64,000 nucleotides of DNA, taken from the NCBI GenBank assembly GCA_037157565.1, contig JAZHRO010000039.1, forward strand, positions 48,298,001 through 48,362,000. Reading direction: 5' to 3'. Made by a program: the position numbers and the translations under genes. Of this stretch, positions 1 to 10,041 are shown piece by piece. Numbering within the stretch: position 1 is the stretch's first letter; each line of letters opens with the position of its first letter. The notes under the pieces were generated by a model. The model searched no databases and was not told where the DNA came from. It saw only the letters and a program-made list of their open reading frames with translations. This stretch comes from Thalassia testudinum. Lineage: Eukaryota > Streptophyta > Magnoliopsida > Alismatales > Hydrocharitaceae.

Positions 1-530
1 GAATCATAGGAGGTGGTAGTAATATCGGTAGCAGTGTGGTTGGGGGGGGGGGGTGTGGTGGGGTGGGTTGTAATTGAAATAGTAGAAGAGGAGTTTTTGA
101 GGTGCAGCGAGGGGGGAGGCTCTGGTGTGTCTGCAGCAGATTGGAAAGAGGAGGGAAGTTTTTCAGTGGTGGCAACTCGTACATGTGTGTCAACTTTAGG
201 GGTAGGGGGTGTAGGGGGAAAGGCGGGAATACTGTTTTTGGTATGAAAAGTGGTGGGAGGTGACCCTTCAATGAATAAAGGAGGGGAATTTTTTTCAGTG
301 GAGGGATAATAGGAAGCGGGGGCTAATGTTTTCAGAGGGGATGGTACAGTAGGTATGGTATTGACAACAGCATTGCTTACAATATGTGATTGGGAGTTGT
401 GAGCCACAAAAGTCAGCTCAGGCTCCAAGGATCTGTGGGCATGGCTTGCCGAGGACTATGAACAGGATCTTCTTCTTCACTTATAGGCATCAGCGGAACA
501 GATCGGTAGCCCTTCATTGGACTTCTCAAG
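1..530 (-). pseudogene. LINE ORF1 proline/serine/threonine-rich tail, broken and cut by the window edge
   Basis: Read on the minus strand, this stretch follows the LINE ORF1 stop at 531-533. It encodes a low-complexity tail rich in P, S and T, ending towards the window edge in runs of prolines. Such tails follow the zinc knuckle in plant LINE ORF1 proteins. The reading frame changes at least once after the TAG stop, so the protein is broken. The poly-G run near 42-52 is the proline-codon run seen from the other strand. The element continues left of the window. Confidence 0.5.
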
Positions 531-1334
531 CTATGCCTCATTAGAAGATGTTCTTCCTTTCTTGGAAGCACCCAAGTTCACATATTTTAATTTGAAACTA
601 TCATCGACCTTTTGTAACAGTTTGGCGTCCTGAATGTTTTCCATTTTTGACTTAGCCAGCAAAAATCTCTTACAGCTCCTGAGCTCATGTCCCAACTTGC
701 CACATAAATGACAGAAGCATGGCAGTCCTTCATACCGTAATGAAATGGGCATCTGGGTTTCAGATGTGGTAGTAACTTCAATTTCCTTTAACAGGGGCTG
801 TGAAACATTTAATTCAAGTTTTGCTCTTACATATCTTCCACCCTTACTATCATCAAGATCCAGATCTTTAACGTTAGCCCACCCTGATGTGAGCTTCAAT
901 ATCGCTGAACGACACGTATACTCAGGAGGAAGGTCCCAAAATTGAACCCATAGTCTGACTTTTTGGAATGAATAATCTGATGGACTTTTTTCAGGAAAAC
1001 CCACCATGGTTAGAATTAAGTCCCCATAAAAATGCCAAGGACTTCTATTTATAACTGATCTCAAATCAGACTCCAACTTGAATGTAGCAACCCATATACC
1101 ATCAGATACTTCAGCTATTCGAGGAGCTTCAGAGACAGTCCAAGCCTTGGAGACAACCTTGGTTACAGCAATTGATTGAGGCTTCTTGAGTGAGTGAATG
1201 CGAAAGTATAGGCATTTTGACCAGTTTCTGGGATCCTTTAGATCATGAGCAGTCATTGTGATAGATACTCTACGTTCATCTTCGCTAAGCAATGCTTGAA
1301 TACCCTTGATGACCTCTAGTTCGTCAAAATCCAT
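531..1334 (-). CDS. Plant L1-type LINE ORF1 protein (DUF4283 and CCHC zinc knuckle), N-terminal 267 aa
   Basis: This is the nucleic-acid-binding ORF1 (gag-like) protein of a plant non-LTR retrotransposon; it would coat LINE RNA. Residues about 20-180 match the DUF4283 pattern, including a PWHFYGDLI-type segment near residue 99 and VQFWDLPPEYT near 130. A zinc knuckle CX2CX4HX4C uses C208, C211, H216 and C221. The ATG at 1332-1334 is the first methionine and follows a pyrimidine-rich leader. A TAG ends the frame just after the knuckle region, earlier than in most family members, and the P/S/T-rich tail continues out of frame. No ORF2 is seen here; it would lie left of the window. DUF4283 also occurs in stand-alone plant genes, but the tail and context favour a LINE. 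Confidence 0.75.
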   Translation of the reverse strand: MDFDELEVIKGIQALLSEDERRVSITMTAHDLKDPRNWSKCLYFRIHSLKKPQSIAVTKVVSKAWTVSEAPRIAEVSDGIWVATFKLESDLRSVINRSPWHFYGDLILTMVGFPEKSPSDYSFQKVRLWVQFWDLPPEYTCRSAILKLTSGWANVKDLDLDDSKGGRYVRAKLELNVSQPLLKEIEVTTTSETQMPISLRYEGLPCFCHLCGKLGHELRSCKRFLLAKSKMENIQDAKLLQKVDDSFKLKYVNLGASKKGRTSSNEA

Positions 1335-1640
1335 ACTAAGTGGAACCTACGTAGCTCAGATAGAAAAAGAGAGAAGAAAGAGTGGTTTGGAACGTAAACT
1401 CAAACGGCGGAGAAAGCAGACAGTGGAGAAAAATAAGTAAAACAGTAAAGACAGACAAGGAAGATGGTTATAGAGCAGTAAATTAAGATGGTACCACAAT
1501 CAGAAAGAAGAAACTGGTAAGAAGAGAAGTAAAGAGAAAGTGAGGGTTGTAAGTTGCAACACCCTTTTACACCACTACCAGTAGTGGCAAGACGTCACCC
1601 TCATGGGAGAACTCCGTGAGGCACGAGAAAGTCCCCTGTA
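1335..1640 (-). other. Probable LINE 5' untranslated region
   Basis: On the minus strand this is a C/T-rich leader ahead of ORF1, ending near 1640 in a GC-richer block. I see no coding potential. The LINE 5' end is a guess based on the change of composition. Confidence 0.3.
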
Positions 1641-2626
1641 CCTTTTTGTTGATTTCTATATTTGGACGTAGCTAAGATTCACCAATAAATGGTACGTACG
1701 ATATCATTTCAGATTTACTCTTCTTTGACCCATTTCGTTAACATTTTTGTCACATTCGCCCTTGTCATCCTTATTTTATTCGTATATCTCTGAAAATTTC
1801 ATTGGTTCAACTGTAAGATAAGGGTATTCTAGAAAAATCTGGAATGTTAATTGAATGAATGTTTACATCAGTGACCCTATAATCTTTTACCAATTGTATT
1901 GCAACTCCTTAAAAAAATGTTAGCTACAATAAAGGGTGTTGTTGCAAGAACATTGATTTGTACACCAAAGCTTAGATCTAACCTTACCTCCTACATATCC
2001 CGCTGCTTGGTAGGGAGCAAAGAGTGGGACTGGATTTATACTTTGGTGTACAACAAGTAGGTGTCCCCAAAGCACCAACAGTTTGTAACTCTTGCACATG
2101 GCACCTTCCTAGCAGAGGGACAGGAGGATACTTTTGCTAATATCACCATAATGGCATTACATGACTTGTCATGTAAAGACTATTAGTTACAAGGGTTACA
2201 TTGTAATTAGCAAAACTTTGCAGGGTAAGTAATGCAAAAAGTCTATTTATGGACTTGTAATCTACATTTTAACCTAACAATCAGGGATTCATTAGTTATT
2301 TAGAGTAGAGAAAAAATACAAAAACACATTGTGTGGCACGTTTTGCAATGTACAAACATGGTGCATGATGACAAATGATTTTGAATTGATACAAATGATT
2401 CTTGGTGATTTTACACGGATGTAAAATAGTTATAAAGTGACTTTACATTAATACAAAATGATTATGCACCGATAAAAAATGATTTGTACCTTCTTGTATT
2501 GTAAAATGCGTCAATTTTTATATTTTTATACATGCACCCTTTAGAATACATGAGGTGATTGGGCAAGGACTAACATGGGAAAATTAAATGTATTTTAGGT
2601 GATCTGATTAAGGCTTGTTTTGGCAG
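1641..2626. other. Non-coding AT-rich stretch, probably CslA intron, with a degenerate ATGTAAAAT-type repeat
   Basis: No open frame or known domain is visible. From about 2340 to 2500 there are spaced copies of short units such as GATGTAAAAT and TACAAATGATT. The same degenerate units form longer blocks near 26400-26850 and 29270-29935. If the CslA exons downstream are part of a real gene, this is intron sequence that also holds the LINE. Confidence 0.4.
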
Positions 2627-3122
2627 CTCGTTCCATTTGGTACCGTTCTGGGTACTCTTTGAGAATGTGATGGCAATGCATCGATCAAAGGCAGTGTTGA
2701 TCGGTCTCTTTGAGGCAGGAAGCGTGAACGAATGGATTGTCACAGGCAAGTTGGGTGACAGCCTAAAAAAGGAGGTGGACAAGCCTCTCCTCAAGAAGAC
2801 CAAGATCTTCGAAGGGTATTTGACACACACACACACACACGCGCGCGCGCGCATGCACACGCACACACACATATATGTATGTATGTATGTATGTATATAC
2901 CTTTTTACAATGCTGTCAACTTCAAGCTTTTCTCACCCTTCCAATGCCTTGCGCAGATTAAATATCCTGGAGATCTTTATGTCCATATTTCTCCTCGCAT
3001 GTGCATCATATGACTGCCTATACAGGCATGACAACTACTTCATATACATATTCCCACAGTCAATAACATTTTTCCTGATGGGCATCGGCTATGTTGGCAC
3101 CTTTGTCCCTGATGCCAAGTAA
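2627..3122 (+). CDS. Cellulose synthase-like A (glucomannan 4-beta-mannosyltransferase) C-terminal exons, partial
   Basis: CslA proteins are Golgi GT2 enzymes that build mannan backbones. Exon 2627-2815 follows a TTTTGGCAG acceptor and encodes a FHLVPFWVLFENVMAMHR-like segment and a VNEWIVTGKLGD-like segment, both typical of the CslA C-terminus. Exon 2957-3122 follows GCGCAG and encodes ILEIFMSIFLLACASYD and GIGYVGTFVP-like segments: the final membrane helices. Splicing 2815 to 2957 keeps the frame (phase 2), and the stop is TAA at 3120-3122. Upstream exons with the catalytic D,D,D and QXXRW motifs are not in the window. They may lie to the left, beyond the LINE, or the fragment may be a relic. 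The proposed 141-bp intron is a multiple of three without stops, so retention would also read through. Confidence 0.7.
2822..2898. repeat. Compound microsatellite (CA)n-(CG)n-(CA)n-(TATG)n inside the CslA intron
   Basis: Alternating purine-pyrimidine runs: CA repeats, then CGCGCG, GCACACGC and a run of TATG units. It lies inside the intron proposed between 2816 and 2956. Such a tract is length-variable and can adopt Z-DNA. Confidence 0.9.
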
Positions 3123-3807
3123 TTGTTGCTGATAGAGAGAAGTAGGAAGGAGGTCAGATATGTTGTATTTGTTATTGATTCTACTGTAATTTTTTGTGGG
3201 CCTTCAGAATAAGAGAAGCCGTCCATTTTTGCTTCGGAATCTTTGTAGTTCATAGCTCACTACTTAATTATTTCATACAAAATGCATAAGCAGTTGGGAA
3301 GTACGTTATTGGGAGGAGAAGTATCAGAATCAACACCACTGTTGTAAGTATTGGTTTAATTGGTGTTGGTGGGTAAGGATGAAGGAGGGTGAATGTGACA
3401 TTTTTGCTGTTTTCTTTGTAAGCAATCAATTCGATATTAAGATGCAAAAAGAAGAGAATACAAATGAGAGTTCCCTGAAAGTGCACATTTTTGAAGTCAT
3501 GTTTTTCTCCTGTTGTGATCCATTTTTGTTGAAAATAAGGATGCAATGTAGACCTTTTGAATTTGGGAGGAGAAATTGAAATTTCAAGCGGCAATGTAAG
3601 AATGTTTTCTTACATCCTTTTCCCTAATTCAGATGGAAGAGGATGTTTCCTAACTGTCCTTCTTTTCTTTCTCTCTTAATAAACAATTCTCTACGATTTC
3701 ATCGATTATAATTAGGATGACACATAATTAGTAGTGGTGATGGAAAAGCATGGAAAAAGTTTTCTTGAATATAGTTTCTACACAATTTTGGAATTCTTCG
3801 GACCTAA
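3123..3807 (+). other. CslA 3' flank with a possible poly(A) signal
   Basis: No credible coding sequence follows the CslA stop. An AATAAA hexamer sits at 3678-3683 in T-rich context and could act as a polyadenylation signal about 560 bases after the stop. The Harbinger-like element starts just downstream. Confidence 0.35.
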
Positions 3808-3817
3808 TTTATCGCAG

Positions 3818-3904
3818 GGGTTATCCCTTCTTTTTGAGGGATAACCCTTCTTTACAGGAGGGGACAACTTAACCCATAACGAGAAGCTTATCCCAGGATA
3901 AGCT
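3818..3904. repeat. Hairpin cluster at the left end of the Harbinger-like element
   Basis: Positions 3818-3828 and 3837-3847 are perfect inverted 11-mers (GGGTTATCCCT and AGGGATAACCC) around an 8-base loop. Positions 3885-3904 form a second perfect palindrome, AGCTTATCC-CA-GGATAAGCT. Further GGGTTATCCC-like words follow to about 3950. Repeated sub-terminal words of this kind are typical of transposase-binding ends. Confidence 0.6.
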
Positions 3905-4455
3905 GACCATGTTACCTAATGGGTTAACTTATCCATGGGTTATCCCGCGATTCACTTCGTCCTTCCACTGCTTTGCAAGTCTACCGCATTTTCGAGGTTG
4001 CCTTCCCCCTGCCAACCGCGCCCTTTCACCGGGGAAGTTGCCCTTCCTCTCCCACAACCGCGCGAAGATGGTTGCCCTTCCCTCGTGGTCGTCTGTCTCC
4101 CCCACCGGTCACCTTCTTCCCCCTTCCACAAACCCAAGTTGGCCCAATGGCCTGTACCCTAGTAATGCTGGTCTCGCTTCATACCTGTTAGGTTGCTTTG
4201 CGAAGGTGCAGCATTCAAGGCCTCTTCGTAGCCTCTGGTACAACCTGTGGGTCAGGTGGCCATTACTTTCCCTCTCTCTTTACCCAAAGGCCTATTTCCA
4301 TTGGTGAAGGTCCGCGTGTAGACGTGATGTGGGATCAGCTTTACTTTTATCTCTGCGAATCTTGCTGCGACTTCTCATGAGGTTGCTTTTATGATTCTTC
4401 CTGCTGTTTTAGTTTGTTGTTGGATGCATTCGATGCCTTTTGATTCGTCGTCCTC

Positions 4456-4463
4456 TATAAAAG
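4456..4463 (+). promoter_or_regulatory. TATA box candidate for the Harbinger-like element
   Basis: TATAAAAG lies in a suitable plant promoter context, downstream of a C-rich stretch and upstream of a long AT-rich leader. No experimental start site is implied. The nearest coding region on the strand is the Myb/SANT pseudogene at 7970, which would require long introns. Confidence 0.4.
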
Positions 4464-4927
4464 GGGAGGTCTTTGTTGTTCCATACTCAACGCTTATGTT
4501 GAATCCTATTTGGTGCGTGCTATCGTTAACCCTATCTTCAACCTAAATCGTTCTGATCCCATTGATGTTTTGCTACCCTAACAGAAGTTGGTTTTTAGGT
4601 TGGCTGGGTATTATGTTGTTGCTGCAAGTTTGTTTGGCCTTGTATATCGGCAGGTGATGTTCTGTTGACATGTTTTTTCGATCAGGTTTTATGATTTCCT
4701 TTGCGTTTTGATTAGATATTCTCTGCAAACGATCTATTTGTATGGGGGGTTAGGGTCTTCTTTGCAGTTGTTGTTAGGTTCAACGTTCAGATTTCATTTG
4801 TGTCTTGTGAAAAAAATATGTGCAAACGATCTTTTTATATGCTGCCTTAGGATAATCTTTGCAGTTGTTGTTAGATAGGATGCTTATTCTTAGGCATGTT
4901 ATAGGTAACTATGGGTTTATAGCCTAT

Positions 4928-6309
4928 TAGTTCTGATCTGCCTATAAAGTGAACCCCACTGCCTGTTAACTTTGTTATCTATTATTTAGCCCTATGTTTG
5001 TAAGCTATAATCACTGTACATAGCTGCTGGGTTGTATCTGCTATGGTTACAGTTCTTGGAATTGGAAATTCCCTTTTTTGACGAATCTTTGAAGAGTTTT
5101 TGTGTGTGAGGATTTGTTTCGTAACCTCAGCACAAGTTGATATGTTTACCCATTCTGTTTATTTGTGCTTTAATGCTATTGATCTGTTCGTTATGTTAAG
5201 TTAATATTTGTCATCTGCCTATAAAGTGTAAGGCCACTTCATTTTCCAGTTTGTTGTGTTGATTATACATTTGTTATAAGTTATATTCACCAAGTTGTAA
5301 CTGTTAGATGTTTGTTTTTCTTGCATTAGTAAAAGAAGTTTCATGTCTGCTAATAATCCATGTTATGAAAGAATGGAAATGAAAAGAAGAGAACTGAAAA
5401 TTCAAGAGCTAAAAATACTATTTTGCCTGATTTGGTCTTTTCTTATGCTTAGTTTTCTTGTGAATGACACCCTTGCTTCTTTCGCATGGCTTCCTGTTGC
5501 TTTACTTTACTTCTGCTGCTAGGTTCCTGCAGGTAGCTGTGGTAGTTTGAAATTGTTCTGGCAGTTGGTAACACTAGCTGCTGGTAGTTTGAGTTTGATT
5601 TTGCTGTGTTACTAGTTCTGATCTGCCTATGAACTGAACCCCATTGCCTGTTAACTTTGTTATCTATTATTTATCCCTATGTTTATATGCTATAATCACT
5701 GCACTTACATAGTTGCTGGGTTGTATCTGCTATGGTTATAGTTCTTTGAATTGAAAATTTCCCTTGTTGATGAATCTTTGAAGAATTTTTGTGTGTGAGG
5801 ATTTGTTTGGTAACCTCAGCACAAGTTGATACATTTACCCATTCTATTTATTTGTGCTTTAATGCTATTGATCTGTTCGTTATGTTAAGTAAATATTTGT
5901 CAACTACCTATAAAGTTTAACGTCACTTCATTTTCCAGTTTTTTATGTGTTGATTATGCATTTGTTTGTAAGTTATATTCACCAAGTTGTAACTGTTAGA
6001 TGTTTGTTTTTCTTACACAAGTAAAAGAAGTTCCATGTCTGCCAATAATCCGTGTTATGAAAGGATGGAAATGAAAAGAAGAGAACTGCAAATTCAAGAG
6101 CTAAAATTATTATTTTGCCTTATTTGGTCTCTTCTTATGCTTTGTTTTCTTGTGAATGACACCCTTGTGCTTCTTTCACATGGCTTCCTGCTGCGTCACT
6201 TCTTTACTTTTGCTGCTAGGTTCCTGCTGGTACTTGTGGTAGTTTGGAATTGTTCTGGTAGTTGGTAGCACTAGCTGCTGGTAGTTTGAGTTTGATTTTG
6301 TTGTGTTAC
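4928..6309 (+). repeat. Direct tandem duplication of a 0.69-kb unit
   Basis: Unit 1 (4928-5612) and unit 2 (5613-6309) start with the same TAGTTCTGATCTGCCTAT and stay recognisable throughout. Both hold a MSANNPCYERMEMKRRELQ-like peptide frame, near 5344 and at 6035. In unit 2 that frame is open for 77 codons but resembles no family I know. The copies differ by scattered substitutions and small indels, so the duplication is old. It probably lies in an intron or leader of the Harbinger-like element. Confidence 0.85.
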
Positions 6310-7969
6310 AGATTCAAAGTTTTTTTTCCAGATTTGTAACTTACCTGAAGTTGTTAGAGAGTAAGCTATCCAAGGTTGTGTATACCCTGTTTGTGGTGAT
6401 GGAATGTAGCCGCCTTCAACCTTTTTGAGGTATAGCTACGAATAATCTATTTTGCTAAGTAGTAAATTAAATTTGGTAGTACTTGCATGCATTTATAAGG
6501 TATAATCACCCTACAACTTGTAAGCATTATGTAATCTGCCGTATGTGGATGTGTTTACCGATGAACACAGCTGTTGGGATGTCTCTGATTTGGTTAAATA
6601 GGGTTACTGTTAATTTTCATTTCTTTTTTAAGCTTTGTTTCGTATAACCCGTTACTCTACCTTCATTGTATGACACCTGAAAGAAACCAAAGGCATTAAG
6701 GTAAACCGACCGTATTTGTTGGTTTTTGGCTACTAAAAGATGTGTATTATCACTGCTATAATTCATAACATGTGCTATTTATTGATTTGATCTTGTTTGC
6801 TGTTGGAAAATGGCGTTAACCTACTGGAATTATGTTTCCAATAGTTAATTTTTTCATTTCTTTCATAAATGGGTTCGAAGTGGTTGTAAATCAAATAGAT
6901 GCTTAAATTGTTACTTAAGATGGTTCGGTTGATGAAAACCAATTGTCAATATATCTTGCCTTGAGTCACTTGTTATGTACTAATTGTAATTTTGTTTCCT
7001 CCATTATTCCCTTATTTTAATATATTGTATTTCATACTTTTGTGTATTGTGTTCTGGTGGGTCGGATGGAGTATACAAGTTCGATTTCGAGTTCTAACAT
7101 TCTACTTGCCTATGCAATCAGGCGTCTGTTTCCTTTACATAAATGTTAAAAGGGTTTAGGTACTTTTTTTTACTTTCCATTGTCTGTTATATGGCATCTG
7201 ATTTCTATGAATAGATGTATATGAAATTGTCACGTACTGTTACTTTACATAAGTTGACTTGTTTATGGGATCTTGCACAAATGTTTATGGGAAATTGAGA
7301 AACTATTATACATCTTGATTATCTACTCCATTTATGAAATTGTAATTTTCAAGACATATGTGTAAACTATGTAATAGGTAACTAAATTGTAAATATGTGT
7401 CAAGTTTCATTACATTAACTATTAACATATTAAAACATGTTCAACGAAAATAATTTCCGTCGTGCTTTTCAGATAAAGGTAATACTTGTGTTAGCATTAT
7501 AGTCTCAAATTCCGTACGTGCTAAATTTGTGAAACATAAATGACAAACATCCACGTATTCATTTTTTTCCAATGCATTATTGACCATCATTGTGAGAGGA
7601 TTTACAAAGACGTCATTATGAATTAAGGTAGAAATTTATTTTCTAGGTGATGTGCATGGAGTTCCCACCTAAATTATTGAGATGGGAAATGGTTGATGCA
7701 TGTATTCGTGTCAGCTATTGTATATGTTCATGGAGGAGATAGAGACTTGAACATGATGAAAATTTGTCATCGAAATCATTTTTGCAATTATTAAAATGAT
7801 TCTTGTGTTCGAGATGTAAAATGATGACATGGATGATGTGGACATATAATTCTAACAAAAAAGGTATAGATTGAATCAATGCTTCAAGGTTTTGTAAACC
7901 TAAAAATGACATATATTATATATATTTGGCATATGTAAATGGCATGATTGATTTTGTTAAGTATGTAGG
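6310..7969. other. AT-rich non-coding stretch inside the Harbinger-like element
   Basis: No credible open frame or known repeat end is seen. T-rich, intron-like composition continues up to a TATGTAG acceptor-like site just before the Myb/SANT pseudogene. Confidence 0.4.
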
Positions 7970-9027
7970 ATGAATGGAGATGGTTCAAATTGGGTGATGA
8001 GTTCCCATCAAGGTATCAAGAAGGGAGCTCCACGATCTAGTAATTGGACAACTGAAAAAGAAACTTTGTTAAGGTTTCTTAGTGATCACTACAAGAATGA
8101 CTTCGTTAATGGATCATTCATTAGAAATGGATGAGTTGATATTGTCCAAGAGTTCAACTCTAAGAGTGATCCACCTACAATAAGGATCAGTTGTAGAATC
8201 ACTTCAATAATTAAAAGGAGTACAATGCTTTAATTGCACATACCAACAAAAGCGGTTGAGGTTGGGACAATCGTAGGAAGTGTCCCATCCCTTGCAATGA
8301 CAATGCATGCGATGAGGGTTGTATACTTTCCATTTAAATTGTCATTTTTCTCAATTTCATCTCAAATGATTTAGCACGTAATAGATGTCAATTCCTTGTA
8401 GATTTTAGAGCATCTTAAGAAGTTAGGTGGATGGTCATTTCCTTACTATAAAGAATTGGAGATTATTTTTGGGAAAGACACTGGTAGTATTGTGAATGCT
8501 ACATCCAGTCTTAGGCAAGTGGTCGAAGAGGATTTCAGTTAGTACGAAGGTCAAGGTGAAGTGAAAATGCTAGAACGCCCTCGCAGGCTCCCACCATCAT
8601 GACCTTTGGTTTCACTCAATGAGCGCCAACCGAAACAATTGTGCCATAGACTTCTAAAGAGAGAGGGCACGCTACAGCAAGATCCTCATCATTGATAGAG
8701 AAAACAAAAGCTTTTGAATATACATCGGGGAGTAGTGGCAATTGTTGTCAAAGCAGGACGTCCAATTCGGAAGGAGTTGAGAAGGTTACGACAATGATGG
8801 AGTATCTGCAATTCAGTAAGAGCAAACAGTTTCATGAAGTTGAAAGGGACGAGATTGATAAATGTGCTTATGGGTTGGAGTTGATACCGAACCTGGGGGT
8901 TTGTGAAAGGGCAAAGATGGTTGCAAGGCTGAAGGACCCATTGTTTTGAGATATTATGAGGGTATTCTTACGTGGCAGTTTAGATGATATGGAGTTAGTG
9001 GTGATGGTCATGAAGGGAGATATGTGA
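7970..9027 (+). pseudogene. Myb/SANT-like DNA-binding protein (Harbinger ORF1), decayed
   Basis: From the ATG at 7970 the reading includes NWTTEKETLLRFLSDHY, the tryptophan-led first helix of Myb/SANT-like domains from PIF/Harbinger elements. A stop then follows, and the frame resumes as VDIVQEFNSKS. A second block near 8400-8520 reads LEHLKKLGGWSFPYYKELE and IIFGKDTGS, the usual sequence after the Myb domain. Positions 8692-8949 give an 85-aa open tail with the IDKCAYGLELIP pattern of the family's C-terminus. Several stops and shifts show it is dead. In live relatives this protein helps the transposase bind the ends and enter the nucleus. Confidence 0.6.
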
Positions 9028-9290
9028 TAAGAGTGCCTTTCCTCATGGATAAATTCTATCTATTTTGGTCATATGTTATTTTCTTCTTGTTGAGTAGAGT
9101 TTAATTTACTTTATGATGGTATTGTTGTATCGTTCTTACCGGGGATTGTGTTATGCTAATTTCGTTATTTATGCGATCATGTTTGATGATTTCATGAAAC
9201 TTTATGTATCATGTCATTGTATGAAAATGCATTCTTCTAATGTATGACTTATTTAGTTCTTTTCTTCTTTCCTTAATGTCTAAATAGATG

Positions 9291-10041
9291 GAAGGATCTA
9301 ATTGTTCAGTTGATGAGGTTGGAGACAGCAATCATGGATGTCATGTTTGAAGAAATCATGTATTATGCTGTTGATGAAATACAACATACTACACATGTTC
9401 TGCATATACGTAAACACATCGGTGATTTGAAAGGATTGTTGTAGGGGAATAGTGTTCTTGAAGGTCAACATGATCGGTCAATGGATATGTACATGGAGAC
9501 CCATCAATTTATCAAGTTACGAGACATGCTAGCTAATAGGAACTACTTAAAACCCACCAAGGAGATGCATTTCAATGAGGCACTCACAATCTTCCTATAC
9601 GAGGTGAGTCATGTTGTTATAAATCGTAATATGTAGGGTAGATTTGAATGGTTAATAAATAATTACTATAAAGGAGTTACTTGAGCTACAAAGAAGTTAT
9701 AATTTGACTTCATTTCTTTCCTTAATATCTCTACATCAGTTCCAGTCCTGATTAGGAGGAATAAGAAACTTTACTCATATTTCAAGGTAGTATGAATGAA
9801 TTCTTAAATCCAAATGGTTTGACTGTTTGTTTACAAGCTATGACATGTAACACTATGATTGCAGGATGTCATTGGAGCTACTGATTGAACTCATATTGAG
9901 TTTTGTAAACCTTATGGATGCTAGTAGGTATCGAAATCGGTATGATTGGTGTTCACTAAATGCAATGTGTATTGTATCATTGGATCTATCGATATAGTAT
10001 ATTGTTAGTGGTTGATAAGGCTCTGTTGTTAACATGACAAT
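9291..10041 (+). pseudogene. PIF/Harbinger DDE transposase, 5' part, interrupted by a solo LTR
   Basis: The ATG at 9291 opens a decayed frame. It contains an N-terminal helical region (IRKHIGDLKGLL, then LRDMLANRNYLKPT and EALTIFLYEVSHVV near 9520-9615). DVIGATD-stop-THI follows at about 9865-9895: the first catalytic Asp block (normally IGAIDGTHI) with Gly changed to TGA. Next comes RYRNRYDWCSLNAM, where family members have YRNRKGWCSQNV, and G-stop-stop-GSVVN, where the family has GWEGSAHD; the second catalytic Asp reads as Asn. The sequence stops at 10041, where a solo LTR is inserted after ACAAT. The 3' part resumes at 12574. Confidence 0.75.
10037..10041. repeat. Target-site duplication ACAAT (left copy)
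   Basis: ACAAT lies immediately before the LTR start TGTTTATGCTCG at 10042 and is repeated at 12574-12578 directly after the LTR end ...CCCATCA. Confidence 0.9.

Noticed and set aside
13..246. Plus-strand 77-aa open frame, glycine/valine-rich
   Set aside because: It is the complement of the proline-rich tail of the LINE ORF1 on the other strand.
3909..4380. Overlapping plus-strand open frames of 60-132 aa in a C-rich region
   Set aside because: Several frames are open at once, composition is low-complexity and no domain is seen; it is more likely the leader or promoter of the Harbinger-like element.
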